NCBI GenBank assembly: GCA_028023455.1
Contig: JAQFVV010006215.1
Location: 7,797,230-7,861,229, forward strand
Reading direction: 5' to 3'
DNA length: 64,000 nucleotides
Source: Epiperipatus broadwayi
Taxonomy: Eukaryota; Onychophora; Udeonychophora; Euonychophora; Peripatidae
In this document: piece by piece, positions 36,357-48,690 of the stretch
Numbering within the stretch: position 1 is the stretch's first letter
Layout: every line of letters begins with the position of its first letter
Translations under genes and position numbers: made by a program
Notes under the pieces: generated by a model
Told to the model about the DNA's origin: nothing
Databases searched by the model: none
Seen by the model: the letters and a program-made list of their open reading frames with translations, nothing else

Positions 36357-36729
36357 AAAATTGATTTGCAATCTTAAATAAATGACGCCATCACACAAAA
36401 AGATGTTAATTTAAGTATGCACAAAACAATCACTAAATTACAATTTTTTTACATATTTATAAAAACATAAAATACACACATATGCTACTTACCATGTAAT
36501 ATATTGAAGCGGATCTGATGCTCAGATCCTTGCTTCACAGCCCACATCCAATCTACCATCTAACTATATTCAAACCCACCTTCACGCACGTATATACATA
36601 TCTAATAATAAGTATATTTCTTTTGCTTAGTATTCTAAAATAAATCACATAAACACTTATGTATTTTAATCTAAAAATATTTTTATTTAATAATATTCTC
36701 ATGTGTATACGGGTGTAAGTAATAAATCT

Positions 36730-38418
36730 GGTAAAAGCCGGAAATCCGGGCTCGGCTGCTTGGGGCATTGTTTACGTGTCAAAACATATAAAAATGCCGT
36801 TTCGGCAGCCGCGGCCTTACAGGCTAATACAACATTTACATATTGTATTAACCCATTGAGCTAGGCCACTTTACATGACCTCACATAAAAATACTACGGC
36901 CTGTTTTGTGCTTCGAAGCTATTTACGCGTATTCATTCTTTTCATAGCTGATTACCATATCGCTTGATGGTGTTTTAATTTCAAGGCGGTACGACTTTTT
37001 CAAATCTCCATAATAGAGTAATGTCATTTCGATTTAAAAAATGTTAATTATTAAGAATTGTCATATGGTCCCCACCCTTCCCGAAAAAAAGTATGTAAAA
37101 AAATTGGCAAAGTGTATGTTCGAACAGGCTTCGACAAAGCTCACGCGCTAAGTCACGTTTCAGCGTGGTGGGGAAAATATTTGAGACCACTAAAAGATCT
37201 GAGACGAACGTGCAATTTGGAAACTTTTTTTTAGATAAATTGCCGAGTACAGAAAGTGTGTGAGATTGTGGTTTTTTTTTTTTATTTTGTCAGGCACACG
37301 TAATGTCCACTTTTTATTACAGCAATAAAATCGAATAAATAATTTTAAAAAATCCAAAGTTTGTGTCCTTTTTTTTTTGTTTTTTATTTCATTCGAAATT
37401 GACAAGTATTTGGATTCAATTTTTTGCAGCGGGGTTAAAATAAATGATGACCTTGGTTGACTTTTTGTTAACAATAACAAATTACGAAATACACCCCACC
37501 CCCAAAAGCAGTTTATTGTAGAAGGCTAAAAAAAAAAAAAAGGTAATTCGAACGAAATAGAAATCAAAGTAAAAAGTGAGAAAAGGTTGTTTCAAAAAAA
37601 GAAAAAAAAGGTTAAATTCTTGACTTTTTGGTTACAATTCTTTTTCCGAGGGTGGGTGGGGGTTTGAAAACAATTTTTTAATCGGCGAAAACACAAAAGT
37701 AAATTTGGATTTAATATTAAGAAAAACAATTACGTCAACCGAAAAGGAATCAAAAAATTCGAAACAAGTCTCAAAGTTGATTCTCTTTTTTCAGCGCTGT
37801 TAAAATAATTGTCTATTTTTGTTGCCTTTTTGTTAATAATAAACAGTACGAATTCCCCCCCCTCCCCGCTCAAAAAACTGTTTCTTGTAGTAGCCAAAAA
37901 AAAAAAAAGAAAAGGTTAATTCAAACATAATCTAAATCAAAGTGATAACAAGTTGTGTTTAAAAAAAAAAGTAAAATTAATAATAATAATAAGAAAAACC
38001 ATTTAGTCAAGACAAAAAAAATAAAAGAAAGGTAGAATTAAGTTCTAAACAAGTCGCAAATAATTGTATTCTATTTTTTCTGCAGTGGGATTCAAACAAA
38101 TTTTTTTGACGTGAAACGGTTCGAAGTTTTCAAATGATAAAAAGAAAAAAAATACAATTAGCAAAATTTGTTGAAAAAATATCAGGTTCCAACAAAAAAC
38201 CCAGAAAAAGTAATGGAAATGAATATCAAAATTTGTTTAATAATAAAGAAATCATGTTTTAAATGAAATAAAAATTATTCGTTTAATCAATATTAGAAAA
38301 AAAAAACCTTGTTGTATAAAAAAAAAAGAAGTTGCGGCGGCCCGGTAACGTTATATTTCATTGATTTTGTCTAGCATCAACGCTCCAAGCGGCTTTGCTC
38401 GGATTTCAGGCTTTTATC
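36730..38418. mobile_element. Noncoding TIR element C1 (1.69 kb)
   Basis: The ends are inverted repeats, ggtaaaagccggaaatccgg at 36730 and the complement of gataaaagcctgaaatccg ending at 38418. A perfect 8-bp duplication, ataaatct, flanks it (36722-36729, 38419-38426). Just inside the left end is a snap-back: ggctgcttggggcattg ... aaatgccgtttcggcagcc. Inside the right end is cccggtaacgttatatttc. Element C2 has the same two subterminal features and B shares the right-end part. The middle is a long imperfect repeat (37424-37950). No transposase. Confidence 0.82.
37424..37975. repeat. Internal repeat of C1, period about 363 bp
   Basis: The module 'tttgcagcggggttaaaata ... gactttttgttaacaata ... 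ccccacccc ... tagaaggctaaaaaa ... aaggtaattcgaac' at 37424 recurs near 37787 with C runs, a tagtagccaaaaa stretch and gaaaaggttaattcaaac. A partial third unit follows near 38080 (ctgcagtgggattcaaac). Confidence 0.65.
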
Positions 38419-38426
38419 ATAAATCT

Positions 38427-39923
38427 ATATATATTTCAGTGTAGGAGATTGCGAATAAATTAATAAAGTTATGTTATATATAAAGTATCATATATGAAAC
38501 TTATTATTTTTTTTATATGTAATTTTATAGCCAGAAATGATGCAATTTTGTTAAAAAGTCTCTCGAAAAACAATTACCCGGAAGATACCTTAGATAAAAG
38601 TAAAAGATTACGATTTTGTAATAATAAAATAAACCTATTAGTGGAAATTTTGTCCACACTAGCTTGTTTTAAAATCATAAGATTTATTTTAAAACAATCA
38701 TTCGAGAAACTGATAACAAAATGGCATTGTTTCAAACGTCTTACTAGATAAGAGTATCCGGTCAAACTATTCCAGATGAACCTTAAATGCTTAAACCACC
38801 TCAGGTCCAGCAGTAGTTGCTAAGTTACATCTTCAAAATAAAAGTATATATACTGCTGGATTTGAATCCACAAGGGAAGAAGAGGACCATAAAATAATAA
38901 TGTTGCTATGCATATTCCACGCTAGTTTTGATTCTCACGCAATGTGCCGTGAGTAGGAGAAATTTCGCCTTTTCCCTCCGTTCTAATTTGCTGTTCCCAT
39001 AAGCGAAGCTCTGCATCCCGTACTGATGAACTTTATATATTTTCCCCATGAAAGTGAAATGCTAACTACCATAGAATAATGCTACCCTAGATCTAGTGAA
39101 ACAATACCGATGGACTGACTCGTAGTAAAATCGCTCTTCCAAATAGCAAGGTAAAAGAACTTTGACCGCTCGTAATTCTTAAATCCTGCCTTCTCTGTAA
39201 TATTTATATTTTCTAATCATCTATATTAAATGTCTTCAAAATATGTAATTCTTATAACTCTATATAACTAATCAATACTAAGCCTCTTATAAAATGTTTT
39301 CTTTTATTTCCAAGCGGCAAATAATTTTCATTTAGATTTATGTATTTATATTTTAAAAGAAATGCCAATAATATTTCTGAAATCGCAAGCATATAATTTA
39401 TTTTCGTTTTCCCCACCCATCATTTATCGGGTAATTAACTTATAACTTAATGAAAACAAGTCTTATTCGACTTGCCCAGGTGCTCGCGATTTTAGATAAA
39501 CAAACTAATTATATTTTTATGTTTACTGTAGAAAAACTGATTGACATCTGTTTTTTTATATTTTCCTTTCTAAATAATGCGCTATCTCCTATTATTAATT
39601 TATATTATATATGTAAAACCCATCTTAGCTATTACCACCACCCATTTATTTTGTAATAATTTATATATATTCATAAGGGCATTTATTAACCAAGATTGAG
39701 ATTTATTAACTGTGTGGGAAGTAATGAATAATATTAAGTAACATAATGTAAGGGGGGGAGGTCTTCAGATCTTAGTTTCATATTTAGAATTATCTATGTT
39801 TGTTTAACGAAGAAACCATATTACGCCGAGTATTTCATAATTTATGGGCAGTAAATAAGTTTAGATAATCTTTAAAGTTATAGTTATATTGTATTATTAA
39901 GTGTTGCGTGCATATAGGCCACT
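38427..39923. other. Part of the 6.5-kb insertion, anonymous
   Basis: Mostly AT-rich. 38790-39110 is GC-richer and has a box-B-like word (ggatttgaatccac near 38858), but no complete tRNA or SINE head could be folded. Confidence 0.4.
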
Positions 39924-40316
39924 TTGTCTTATATATATTCGTGCTTGTCTCTCACATGGAGGTATTCGTTAAGTCGAGCCCCATCATCGTTTCTCAATGT
40001 CCTTGAACCAGGCTGTAAAACCACCCTGGGGACATACTTGGTCGTATGTGCATGCTTTATACGGAATCGCTCTGGAAAAATCCAGCCCGATAAAGACATA
40101 GCCGACCGTATTTTGTCTCAACACCGATCCTGCCTACGTTTGCAGAGGAAATCGGTAAACTTCGTTATCAAAATTTATGAAGCACACTCAAGGATCCATA
40201 ATTGGACCACCCCAATCTGCCGCCATGCACTCACCACCTTTCAGTGTATTATTAGTCGCCCAGAAGTAGCCATAAGTCGTAATGCGATGATTTCTTTAAA
40301 CAGACATTTCCATTAG
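39924..40316 (+). CDS. Unassigned 130-codon open frame
   Basis: A 130-residue frame in a locally GC-richer stretch within the 6.5-kb insertion. The protein is basic (runs such as RNRSGKIQPDKDIADRIL, LRLQRKSVNF, a C-terminal SLNRHFH), with several Cys and His but no recognisable zinc-binding spacing and no signal peptide or membrane helix. I recognise no family. It could be a fragment of the transposase that moves this element, an exon, or chance: a stop-free 390 bp is less remarkable in GC-rich sequence. There are no convincing splice sites at its edges. Treat as hypothetical. Confidence 0.2.
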   Translation: MSYIYSCLSLTWRYSLSRAPSSFLNVLEPGCKTTLGTYLVVCACFIRNRSGKIQPDKDIADRILSQHRSCLRLQRKSVNFVIKIYEAHSRIHNWTTPICRHALTTFQCIISRPEVAISRNAMISLNRHFH

Positions 40317-40854
40317 TTCACTATGCGTATCAATGTGATAAATTTATTATCATTTATATAATTATTCATTATCTGTCCCGCACATTAATTATTTACAACT
40401 CAATCTAATAATAATGTTGAATAAAACAAAATGTAATATCTGCTTGTATAATTATTTTCTTTTAAATCAAATAAATGCTCTTTTCATCTCTCTGGGGGTG
40501 TAATAGTATTTCAGTAATACATTCCAATAGCGCTAATTTCTTAAGTCACACACATATTATTGGCATAGCCGCAAATATCAAGATATTGTAAAATATGAAT
40601 TAAATATATATATAATACTTATGAGGCTAATATCGGATAAATAACCCGACATAATTTTTGTTATTAATCTAATAAATCTTAAATATATATATCAACTCTC
40701 GAACCATTGCTTTCTTTTAGTTAAGTTATTAATTATGCTCAATTTGACTAGATGATCTCCGCTAAATACATAATTAATATGCTATGTCACGAGCCTTCAT
40801 TGCTCATAAAATAAAGTTAGTTGTTAAGTTAGTCTATCATTTAAATTTAGCCTA

Positions 40855-41085
40855 GAGTCGTTGTGTGTCTCCGATGAGCGTGCCGGCGGTGAGAAGTAAA
40901 TTAAATCAATGTCATCGGGACAGTTGCTCATAATGTTATAGATCTGGGAAATAGGCAAATAGGGCAGAGTTCATGAGTGTTCCTGACCTGTGTATCTTGC
41001 ACACGATTGGATTCGAGGTACTTTTGCCTAGATGCTAGATCTTGTTACGTGAACATACAAATCCGACCAGCACAATATTACAGGA
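40855..41085 (-). repeat. Dispersed repeat, inverted partner at 21665-21880
   Basis: Reverse-complement match to 21665-21880, ending cgaccagcacaatatta. It lies near the right end of the 6.5-kb insertion, so it may be a nested element or part of it. Confidence 0.6.
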
Positions 41086-41544
41086 ATTGTCGCATTGAAG
41101 CCACAAATTTGAAAATTTATTCTAACACACATAAATTGGAGATTTGAACTGAAAAATCCCCCCCCCTCCCAAAATGGAATTTTATTGAACACATGATTGC
41201 ACATAATATGCCTGGATTCCCACAGAAATGCTAATAAACATTTGTTTTTTTAAAGAAGTATAACAAAAAAAAAATACACAAAACGAAAGAAATATAAATT
41301 ATTGTAAGACTTTGATACTTATCCTGTTGTCAGAAAGAAATCTGGACAATAACTGAAAATGTCAAAATATTACAAAAAAAAAAAAAGATCCGTTGATAAA
41401 TATAAACATGATTTCACATGAGATCGAATAACATCTTAGGGATTATTTTCTTTCAATTTGATCAGCACAAGATTACATATTTATTGCGGATAGGAAAGGG
41501 CCGCCTATCTCCCCTATGTTGCAGGTCTAATACCAAAGTGCCGA

Positions 41545-41765
41545 GAATTTTTCCACCTTATATTTTATTACATTTCCTAAGAAAACATACCTACCATTTG
41601 TGCATAGATATTAAGTCTACCAACATATATATTTTTATTCTCAATCTGTGTTGGTCCATTTTAAGATGTTTATTTAGTTCTTTAATGCATTTATGTTTAT
41701 TGGGCTAGCTAATATAACTTTGTGATGGAGTTTGTCGATCATCATACCCATCACAATATATATAA
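41545..41765 (+). repeat. Paralogous block W, copy 2
   Basis: Continues the alignment with 14755-14950 after the 6.5-kb insertion: accttatattttattacatt, aagatgtttatttag, gcatttatgtttat, then cccatcac against ccctatcag. Confidence 0.65.
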
Positions 41766-42431
41766 TGTGTGTGAATATTTTATTGGTAAATATTTTATTA
41801 TCATTGTCAATTTCTGGTGCAATGAGAAATTATGTTCACTAATGTTGTCTAGAGTCATATTTGAATGATGTAGACTGCTTTTTTCCAATATTAATTAAAG
41901 AAAATATGCTGAAGTAATGATAAAAATTATGTGCAGGAGTCACCTATGTTTTAAGTGTTAGTAAATTAAAGTGAACTTGCATGAATTTATGTCATAAATA
42001 ATAAAAAATGATGTAGCTTTCATTTTCAGCAAGTAGATTGCAAAGAATGTCATTGTGTATATATATAACAGGTGACTGATGTCAATTTCATTTTGTTGAC
42101 ACCCAGTTTAATTTTACTTATAAATTTATGCCTTGAAAATTTAAAACAAGTGAAGAAAATGAAAACTCTAATGCCTAGAATATCGAAATTAAAAGTGGAA
42201 AGAAAGAATTGTTATTGGCCAGTATTTGATTTCAATTTATAAATTACACGCACTTAGAAAATGGAAGTAATTTTTTTAAAAAAACACTTGCCATTCCTGA
42301 TACCAGAGTTGTCTGATTTAATAAACATATTGAAACAGAATAAAAATAGGATCTAGAATGTTTTATAATATTTTTAATCCAAATATGTATTGAATAAATC
42401 AAAACATCAGATAAAAGTATTTGTTATTAAT
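41766..42431. other. Intronic DNA, no recognisable feature
   Basis: AT-rich anonymous sequence with a short TA run near 42058. Confidence 0.5.
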
Positions 42432-43523
42432 TCTTTAGCCGTGCACGCCGCTTGATGGCATTGTTTATGTGTAAAATCACAAAAATGCTGTTTAAGCGGC
42501 TGCAGACACTCTACGCTGTATTAGATCTTGCAGACTGCCTTGTAGGCAATGGACATAAAGATTATGACCTGCTTTCTGCTTCACGAATCACTTTATGCCA
42601 ATTCTCACACGTAACATTTTGCTCCCATCTTATGTGAGGGTGTGTGTATTTGAAGTGTTTGAAAGTTTTTACTTTGAATTTTTTTTATTTTTTGGGAAAA
42701 TGGAAATCACACAATTTGACTAAGATGAAATTGTCTCAAAGTTAAGATCATCCTGGAGACAAATTTGAAGGTGACAGAGTCCAAAGGTAGGGACGAACCT
42801 AATGGTCAGGAGGTCACACGTCAAATAAGTCTTTATGATAACCTAGTCAACACCAAGAAAATGGCACATTCGTCCACTCAAAATATTTGCTGTCTATAGT
42901 GGAGCCAGCTGCGAACAGTTGACAGTAGAAGGCGTCCACTCACGGCTGGACTTATCCAACAAGGTCATCTTGCATTGGAACAATGGGCTGCATGAGCTGT
43001 GCCGTGACAGCCTGGAAGCCAGACATTGCCGTCAAATCAACGGGTCCGGTTTGATTGTTGAGGTCATTTCAAATTTGTTTCATTGGTTTTCATTAATCCA
43101 AAAAAAAAGACTTTTCATTGTTGTTTTTGTGTTGAGATGTGTGTATGGGTGTGTCTGTATTATCAAAAAAATCATGTTTTATAAAGGTCAAAAATGTTAA
43201 AAACAATTTGTTTTGTGTTTGGATTAATCTGAAAAAAAGAAAACAGTTTTCATTGCTGTTTTTGTGTTTCTGTGTGTGTGTGTGTGTGTCTGGATTATGA
43301 AAAAATCATGTTTTAAAAAGTTCAAATAACGTTGAGACAAAACAATTACCAAAACAATAATAAAAAGAAGAAATTTTTTAAAAAAGAAATACGCCTCATT
43401 AAAAAAAAAAAATTGAAAAACTAAATAAAATTAAGAAATCCAAAAAAAGACAGCCCGATAATGTTGCATTTTATGTCATTTTGCAAAAAAACCACGCTAT
43501 CAAGTGGCACACATGTCTAAAGG
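42432..43523. mobile_element. Noncoding TIR element C2 (1.1 kb)
   Basis: Inverted ends with several mismatches: tctttagccgtgcacgccg at 42432 and the complement of ggcacacatgtctaaagg ending 43523. The left subterminal snap-back gccgcttgatggcattg ... aatgctgtttaagcggc (42448-42505) and the right subterminal cccgataatgttgcatttta match the layout of C1. Target duplication eroded (attaat on both sides). A GT run lies at 43271-43289. No transposase recognised. Confidence 0.7.
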
Positions 43524-46500
43524 ATTAATACCAATTATTTTTTAAATAGTCATATTTTTTGTTTAAGTTAATTTTTTTAAACAAAACTTTATCATTTTTA
43601 ATTAGTACATGGAATTGTACACAATTGTCAACCACATTTATTTTTATTTGTAGTTGATGCTGTTTCAATCATCATATGTTTTTTATGATCAAAAACACTC
43701 ATTCAACTGGCACTGTGATCTAGGAATAAATTGTAATAATTCTGTGAAGTTAGTTCATTCACTTCCATTTGCTTGAAGCATTTTAAATAACTCGACCCAT
43801 GAATCAGTAACATTAGAAGTAATAATCTTGAAGGCTTCGATATTTCCTGCTTGCTTTTGTCAATTCTTTGTTTTAAGTCTTGGCAGTATTAATTTGAATA
43901 ATCAAAATGTCATCAAAATTTTTATCTATATCAATAGTTAATATTTCAAGGAGAATTGAATTAATAAATTCTGCTGATTCTTCAACAGCTGACTACGGAA
44001 GCTCAAAATTCTGATTTATTTTTATTCATGAAAATTTTTCTGCACTGAGGCTATTTTCTCACATTTCTAAATAAATACACCTTTCATAAAAACTTCAAAC
44101 ATGATTTTCAAAATTTTCTTTCTTATAATTCCTTTATTTACATAGAAAGACATCTTTTGTTTGCAAAGTTGAATGAATTTATTATCTTTTCTAGCGTTTA
44201 ACTGAAATTTCATTTCTTTCAAAAATAGTAATAATTTCTTGGAAAATTTGAAGCCTGCCATTTATAAATAAAGCTAACAACTCATTGAGTGGGTTTTCAG
44301 AAAATTCTTATTAATTTCAGGCAAGAATTCTCAGATTCAGAAACCAAAAAAGGTTTAAGTATTATCCAAATTAAAAGAATCCTATGAAGAGTTGATAATA
44401 GATTTAAAAATCTTGTTGTACTGTGTGACAATAGTTTCTTTTGTATTCATTGTTTATAAATTTACATAATTCTTAGTAATTTGTCTGCGTTGACTGTATA
44501 AATGTGAAGATATATATATATATATATTAATTATGACCATGTCTATATCAAAAGATAGTTTATTTGCAGCATTCTATACACAATTAGGTGCAATATGGGC
44601 ATAACACCCAATAGGTAGAAGTTTTCTGTCCATTTGTTGCTCTAATTTTGTGCTCATTTTTTACCTTTTTGTTGCACTCCTTCAAAATTTATGTTTGTGT
44701 TAACAACACAATATAATTTTTTTTTTTTTTTTTCTAAATCCAATTTTTTGTATCTGATATTTCTCCTGTTTAATCACTAAACTTTCAGCCAGACTTTAAT
44801 TCTAATTTGTGGAATAAATATTTTTGTTAATACAGGTATAACTTTTAAAGCAAACCTATTGGATACATCTATAGATACAGCAACAAAATTGGCATGATTT
44901 ATCTTTTTTTTTTTTTTGTATTTTATTCATTATAAAAGTTACATTAATAGATATAGCTTCTGATTTTGTTTTAGTACTGGAATATTTTAAATCGTAAAAT
45001 TTTGAAATGCATTTAGACTGATATTAAGATGATTTAAAACTTTGTTCAAGCATAACTGTATAGAATGCAAATGCAGCATTTCTAATCACGAGTATAATCG
45101 TTGGATTTTATTTTCTTGATTTTAAAAAGTACTTCAAAAGATATTTATTTACATTACTTGCTTTTTCAGTTTTCTGATGTTTTAAAGAGTTTATATGTTT
45201 AATGATATCTCTTTTTTATTCATACAAGGCAAAACACAATGTTGCCATTTTCATTTCCATATTCTAGCTTTAAAAATTTATATTCATTTTTAATTCTACT
45301 TTAAAATGACTCTTTTAATTGTATCTTTTGGCATGGCTTTAAATTATTAAATACAAATATAAATCAAATAAATAAAATTATAAATACCATTTAAATGCAA
45401 ATGACAATTTAAATGGTACAGTTAGTACTCAAATCAATGCAGAATCAATATTACAATATAATTTTTTTTCTGGTTTGAAATTGATTTATATAGCATTTTT
45501 AAAAATATGGACATTTAATATGATATTTTTTATAAATATTGACATTTTGCTTATTTTTAAAAATATGGACTGTCTATATTAAATATGCACATCTGATAAC
45601 TCTAACATTATGGTTTTAGAAGCAAAAATGAAAGGAAGGGAAATATCAATTCAGTGTTTTACTTTTTTCGAGCAGATGGTATGCCAACTATATACATGTG
45701 AGTACTTCACTGGAAAAATTCACTCAAATATATGATGATAGAGCAAAATCATGGAGCAAATTGTACAATAAATCATGAATAATTCATGCAATTTTTTACT
45801 GGAAAAAAAAAGTCATAAGCTTATTTAACCCCCTAGAAAACTTACTTGTTACATTTAAGAATAACAGGCCAAAAATAGTAAGAGTATCAAAAGAATTAGG
45901 ATAAAAATTAAAGAAATAATTATAAATGAAGTTAAAAGAAATGACTAAAAGTCAAAAAAAAAATATCAAAATTAATATTATGAATCAAAATTAAAAAAGA
46001 TAAAGATGGGAAACAATTTTGAAAGATCTGCAGATATTGAAAATATAAATAAACTTGGGAGAAATAAAAATAGATGATGATTTTTGTAATCAAAAGGAAA
46101 TTATAATCTTGAATAGCTTTGTAGAAAAATTCCAAAGGATAAATTATAATCAATATAACAAATGTAGCAAAAGTATATATAAGAGATGTATCCCAAAAAT
46201 AACAATAGGATATTTACTCATAATGAAATTGGTTATTTATTGAGGATTATTAACAAATGGTAATGCCACAATAGTTGCTCACAATGCATCAAATTTTAAA
46301 AAAATGAAGAACAATCACTAAAATGTTGATTAAATTTTGCCAATTAATCTGGAAAGTTTTGTTATTCAATTTGTGTATTGAAAGTATAATAAGGAAAATC
46401 TTATTGAAAGATTTCAAATGTGGATTGAAGATTAGAGTTGTAATTCTGAAGACAGTTTAACCATGAAAAGACTAAGATAATTACAAGTGGATTACCAAAT

Positions 46501-46913
46501 GTCTTTTAACTAATGGTTAAGAAGGAAAAGTTTTTGCATTTTTGAATCTATTATCTAAAAGCATATAATTTATTGTAGTCTGGTGGTGGGTGTTGTTCCA
46601 ATAAAAAGTATATAAAATATTTTTACAAGAAAGAATTTATCTTTAAATCAAAGATCAGAATTATTCAAAATATAGTTTTTCATGTGAATATGAATGTGGA
46701 AGTTGGTTATTGAAAAACTAGGATAGGATAAGTGAATATCACACTTTTGAATTACGAAATTGACAAAAATAATATGATGGACAATAAGGAAAATTTACAA
46801 GAAACTATTCAATCACTTTGACCAATAACTATCACTTTAAGAATAAGTAATTAGATTAAATCTGCCTCTAAAAAAATATAACTTTTACAAATCTATTATT
46901 GACATATATATAG
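43524..46913. other. Intronic DNA with faint coding-like stretches
   Basis: AT-rich. A minus-strand stretch at 43750-44270 and a plus-strand stretch at 45990-46800 read as interrupted peptide-like sequence. Neither has a motif I can assign. TA run at 44513-44527 and poly-T at 44718. No gene is supported. Confidence 0.4.
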
Positions 46914-47005
46914 TGACTGGTTGAGTTACAATTAAAAATTCTTTTTATATCAGTCAAAATGACTGGTTGAGTTACAATTAAAAATTCTTTTTATATCAGT
47001 CAAAA
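46914..47005 (+). repeat. Tandem duplication, about 46-bp unit
   Basis: Two essentially identical copies of tgactggttgagttacaatt followed by aaaaattctttttatatcag, adjacent to each other. The lack of divergence suggests a recent event. Confidence 0.85.
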
Positions 47006-47869
47006 ATTGAGACATTTAGACAAAATCAATAATTTCTTATGCAGCATGATTTTTTTTAAAAAGTACTCATTCTATTGATTTTTTAAAATATAAATACAAT
47101 TGCTACATTATGCAAAATTTCAAATGAAAATTTTTTTAAAGCCTTGAAATAGATATATAATTAAGGCAATAATTAAATAGTTTTTCTTTTTTTAAAACTC
47201 TTTTAGCATTGAACTATTTTTATGTCATGATTGATCAATACTAAAAATTTTATTGAAAAAATTTGTTATATCAAAGGTTACATATTCAGCTTTTTTCAAT
47301 TGCTAATAAAGTAACTGAAATATTCAATAATGTCTATCTGCTGTAATTCTATGAAAAATGTATGAATAACTATATTATTTTAAAAATTCTGTTTGCAGAA
47401 ATAGTATAATTTCTGAATATTATCTACTATTGTTGAACCTGAACTATAATATTTTATTTGAAAAAAAAAATTGGTTTTAATAATCACAATTGACCAATGT
47501 TTCTTGGCAGTTTGATTCTTTATTACCAAAATTTCACTCTTATCAGATATACATCTATTATTCTTGTACTATTAAGAAAATCTATGGTTTAGTTAATAAA
47601 TACAAGGAAGTAAAATAATTAAATGGTCTCATTTGCAGCTTGCCATGTTTTCATTAGTACACTTGATTATTAATTTGTTGTCTCTAACATTTTGATGTAA
47701 ATCTCTGATATGTGCATATTTTTATCTTTGTTTTTCAAATCATTTTACGACCCAAACTATACTGCTTAATGTTTTATCCTACACAAATATGCCATAAAAT
47801 CTCTAATATCATGCCATAGTTGTAATTATAAACATATAGACTTTAATTCATCATTTTTAACAATTTTTA

Positions 47870-48690
47870 ATCAAGATTTCTCCAAGCTTAATTCAGTTTC
47901 TCTAATCCACGGCCTCTTTTCTCTATATCTATCAATAGACTTTCTTAATTCATCCATTCAATCTCACATATATCTTTCTCAATCTTTTATAATCTATTAG
48001 AATCCAATTTAAAACTTTTAATTGGTCATTTCTTATCACTTCTTTCTAGCATTATGCCCATCCCAGCTATATTTCAGTCTCATTTCCTTTCATTGATGTC
48101 ATTGATAGTTGTTTAATCTTTCATTTGTATTTTGCTTTTATTATCTTCTTGTTACTTCCACTATACATCTCTTCATCCTTTATTGAATGGTTTGAAGTCT
48201 TTGAATTGCTCTGCTATTAAGTATTCAAATCTCAGATCTATAAGTAAGAATTGGTTACACACATATATTGAAAATATTTATTTTCAAATATATAGTTATC
48301 TTTCCTATTTTTCATAATTTTTTTTTCTATCAAAAATGCTCTATTCAAGTGTAATTTTATAATTAATTTCGTCCATTATGTTTTCATCTGCATTAATAAT
48401 CTGATCAAAATATTAGTAGTTGTTAACTTCTTTTAATTCATGATTATTACTCTTTATTTTATTCTTCTAAGAAAATCCATTGAACATTATTTTAATTTCT
48501 TTTAGTATTTATTTTTAGTCCTACTTTTTTACTTCTAAGATAATTTTTGCAATATTTCTTGAAGCTTAGAAGAATTATTTGCAAAAAAAACAAACAAAAA
48601 AAAAATCCCCATGTATTTTTATTCCTTTAACTTTTCATTTTGATCTGAAAAATGTTGGGGTTATAAAACCACTGTGTAAGTTTTGGAGAT
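47870..48690 (-). pseudogene. RTE retrotransposon, antisense, C-terminal RT part
   Basis: Minus-strand broken frames read KGIKIHGDF (matching KGVKVNGDY of the 27.4-kb copy), FFANNSSKLQEILQ just after the FxDD box, SRAIQRLQTIQ, KYSWDGHNAR and DWMDELRKSIDRYREKRPW near the 3' end. It is the 3' third of an antisense RTE copy whose other parts are at 51185-51905 and 52495-53200. Heavily decayed. Confidence 0.8.

Larger units (their letters stand above)
35050..41540. mobile_element. 6.5-kb TIR-bounded insertion
   Basis: The left end 35050-35078 (tactttggtattggacctgc...) matches the complement of 41514-41540 (...gcaggtctaataccaaagtg) with few differences. The flanks agaaaattt and gagaattttt could be a decayed 8-bp duplication. 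Copy 1 of the paralogous block reads straight across this point (near 14750), so the whole segment is inserted. No transposase was recognised. It carries two nested TIR elements (35564-36356 and 36730-38418), one unassigned open frame (39924) and a dispersed repeat (40855-41085). An alternative is a 300-bp MITE at the left edge plus independent insertions. Confidence 0.6.

Noticed and set aside
38845-38885. tRNA-like box B word (ggatttgaatccac).
   Set aside because: No acceptor stem or D-arm partner and no convincing box A at the right distance; neither a tRNA nor a SINE head is supported.
46190-46300. Peptide reading TIVAHNASNF, reminiscent of the exonuclease motif of B-family DNA polymerases (Polinton-like).
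   Set aside because: One short motif with stops around it and no polymerase motifs downstream; not enough to call a Polinton.
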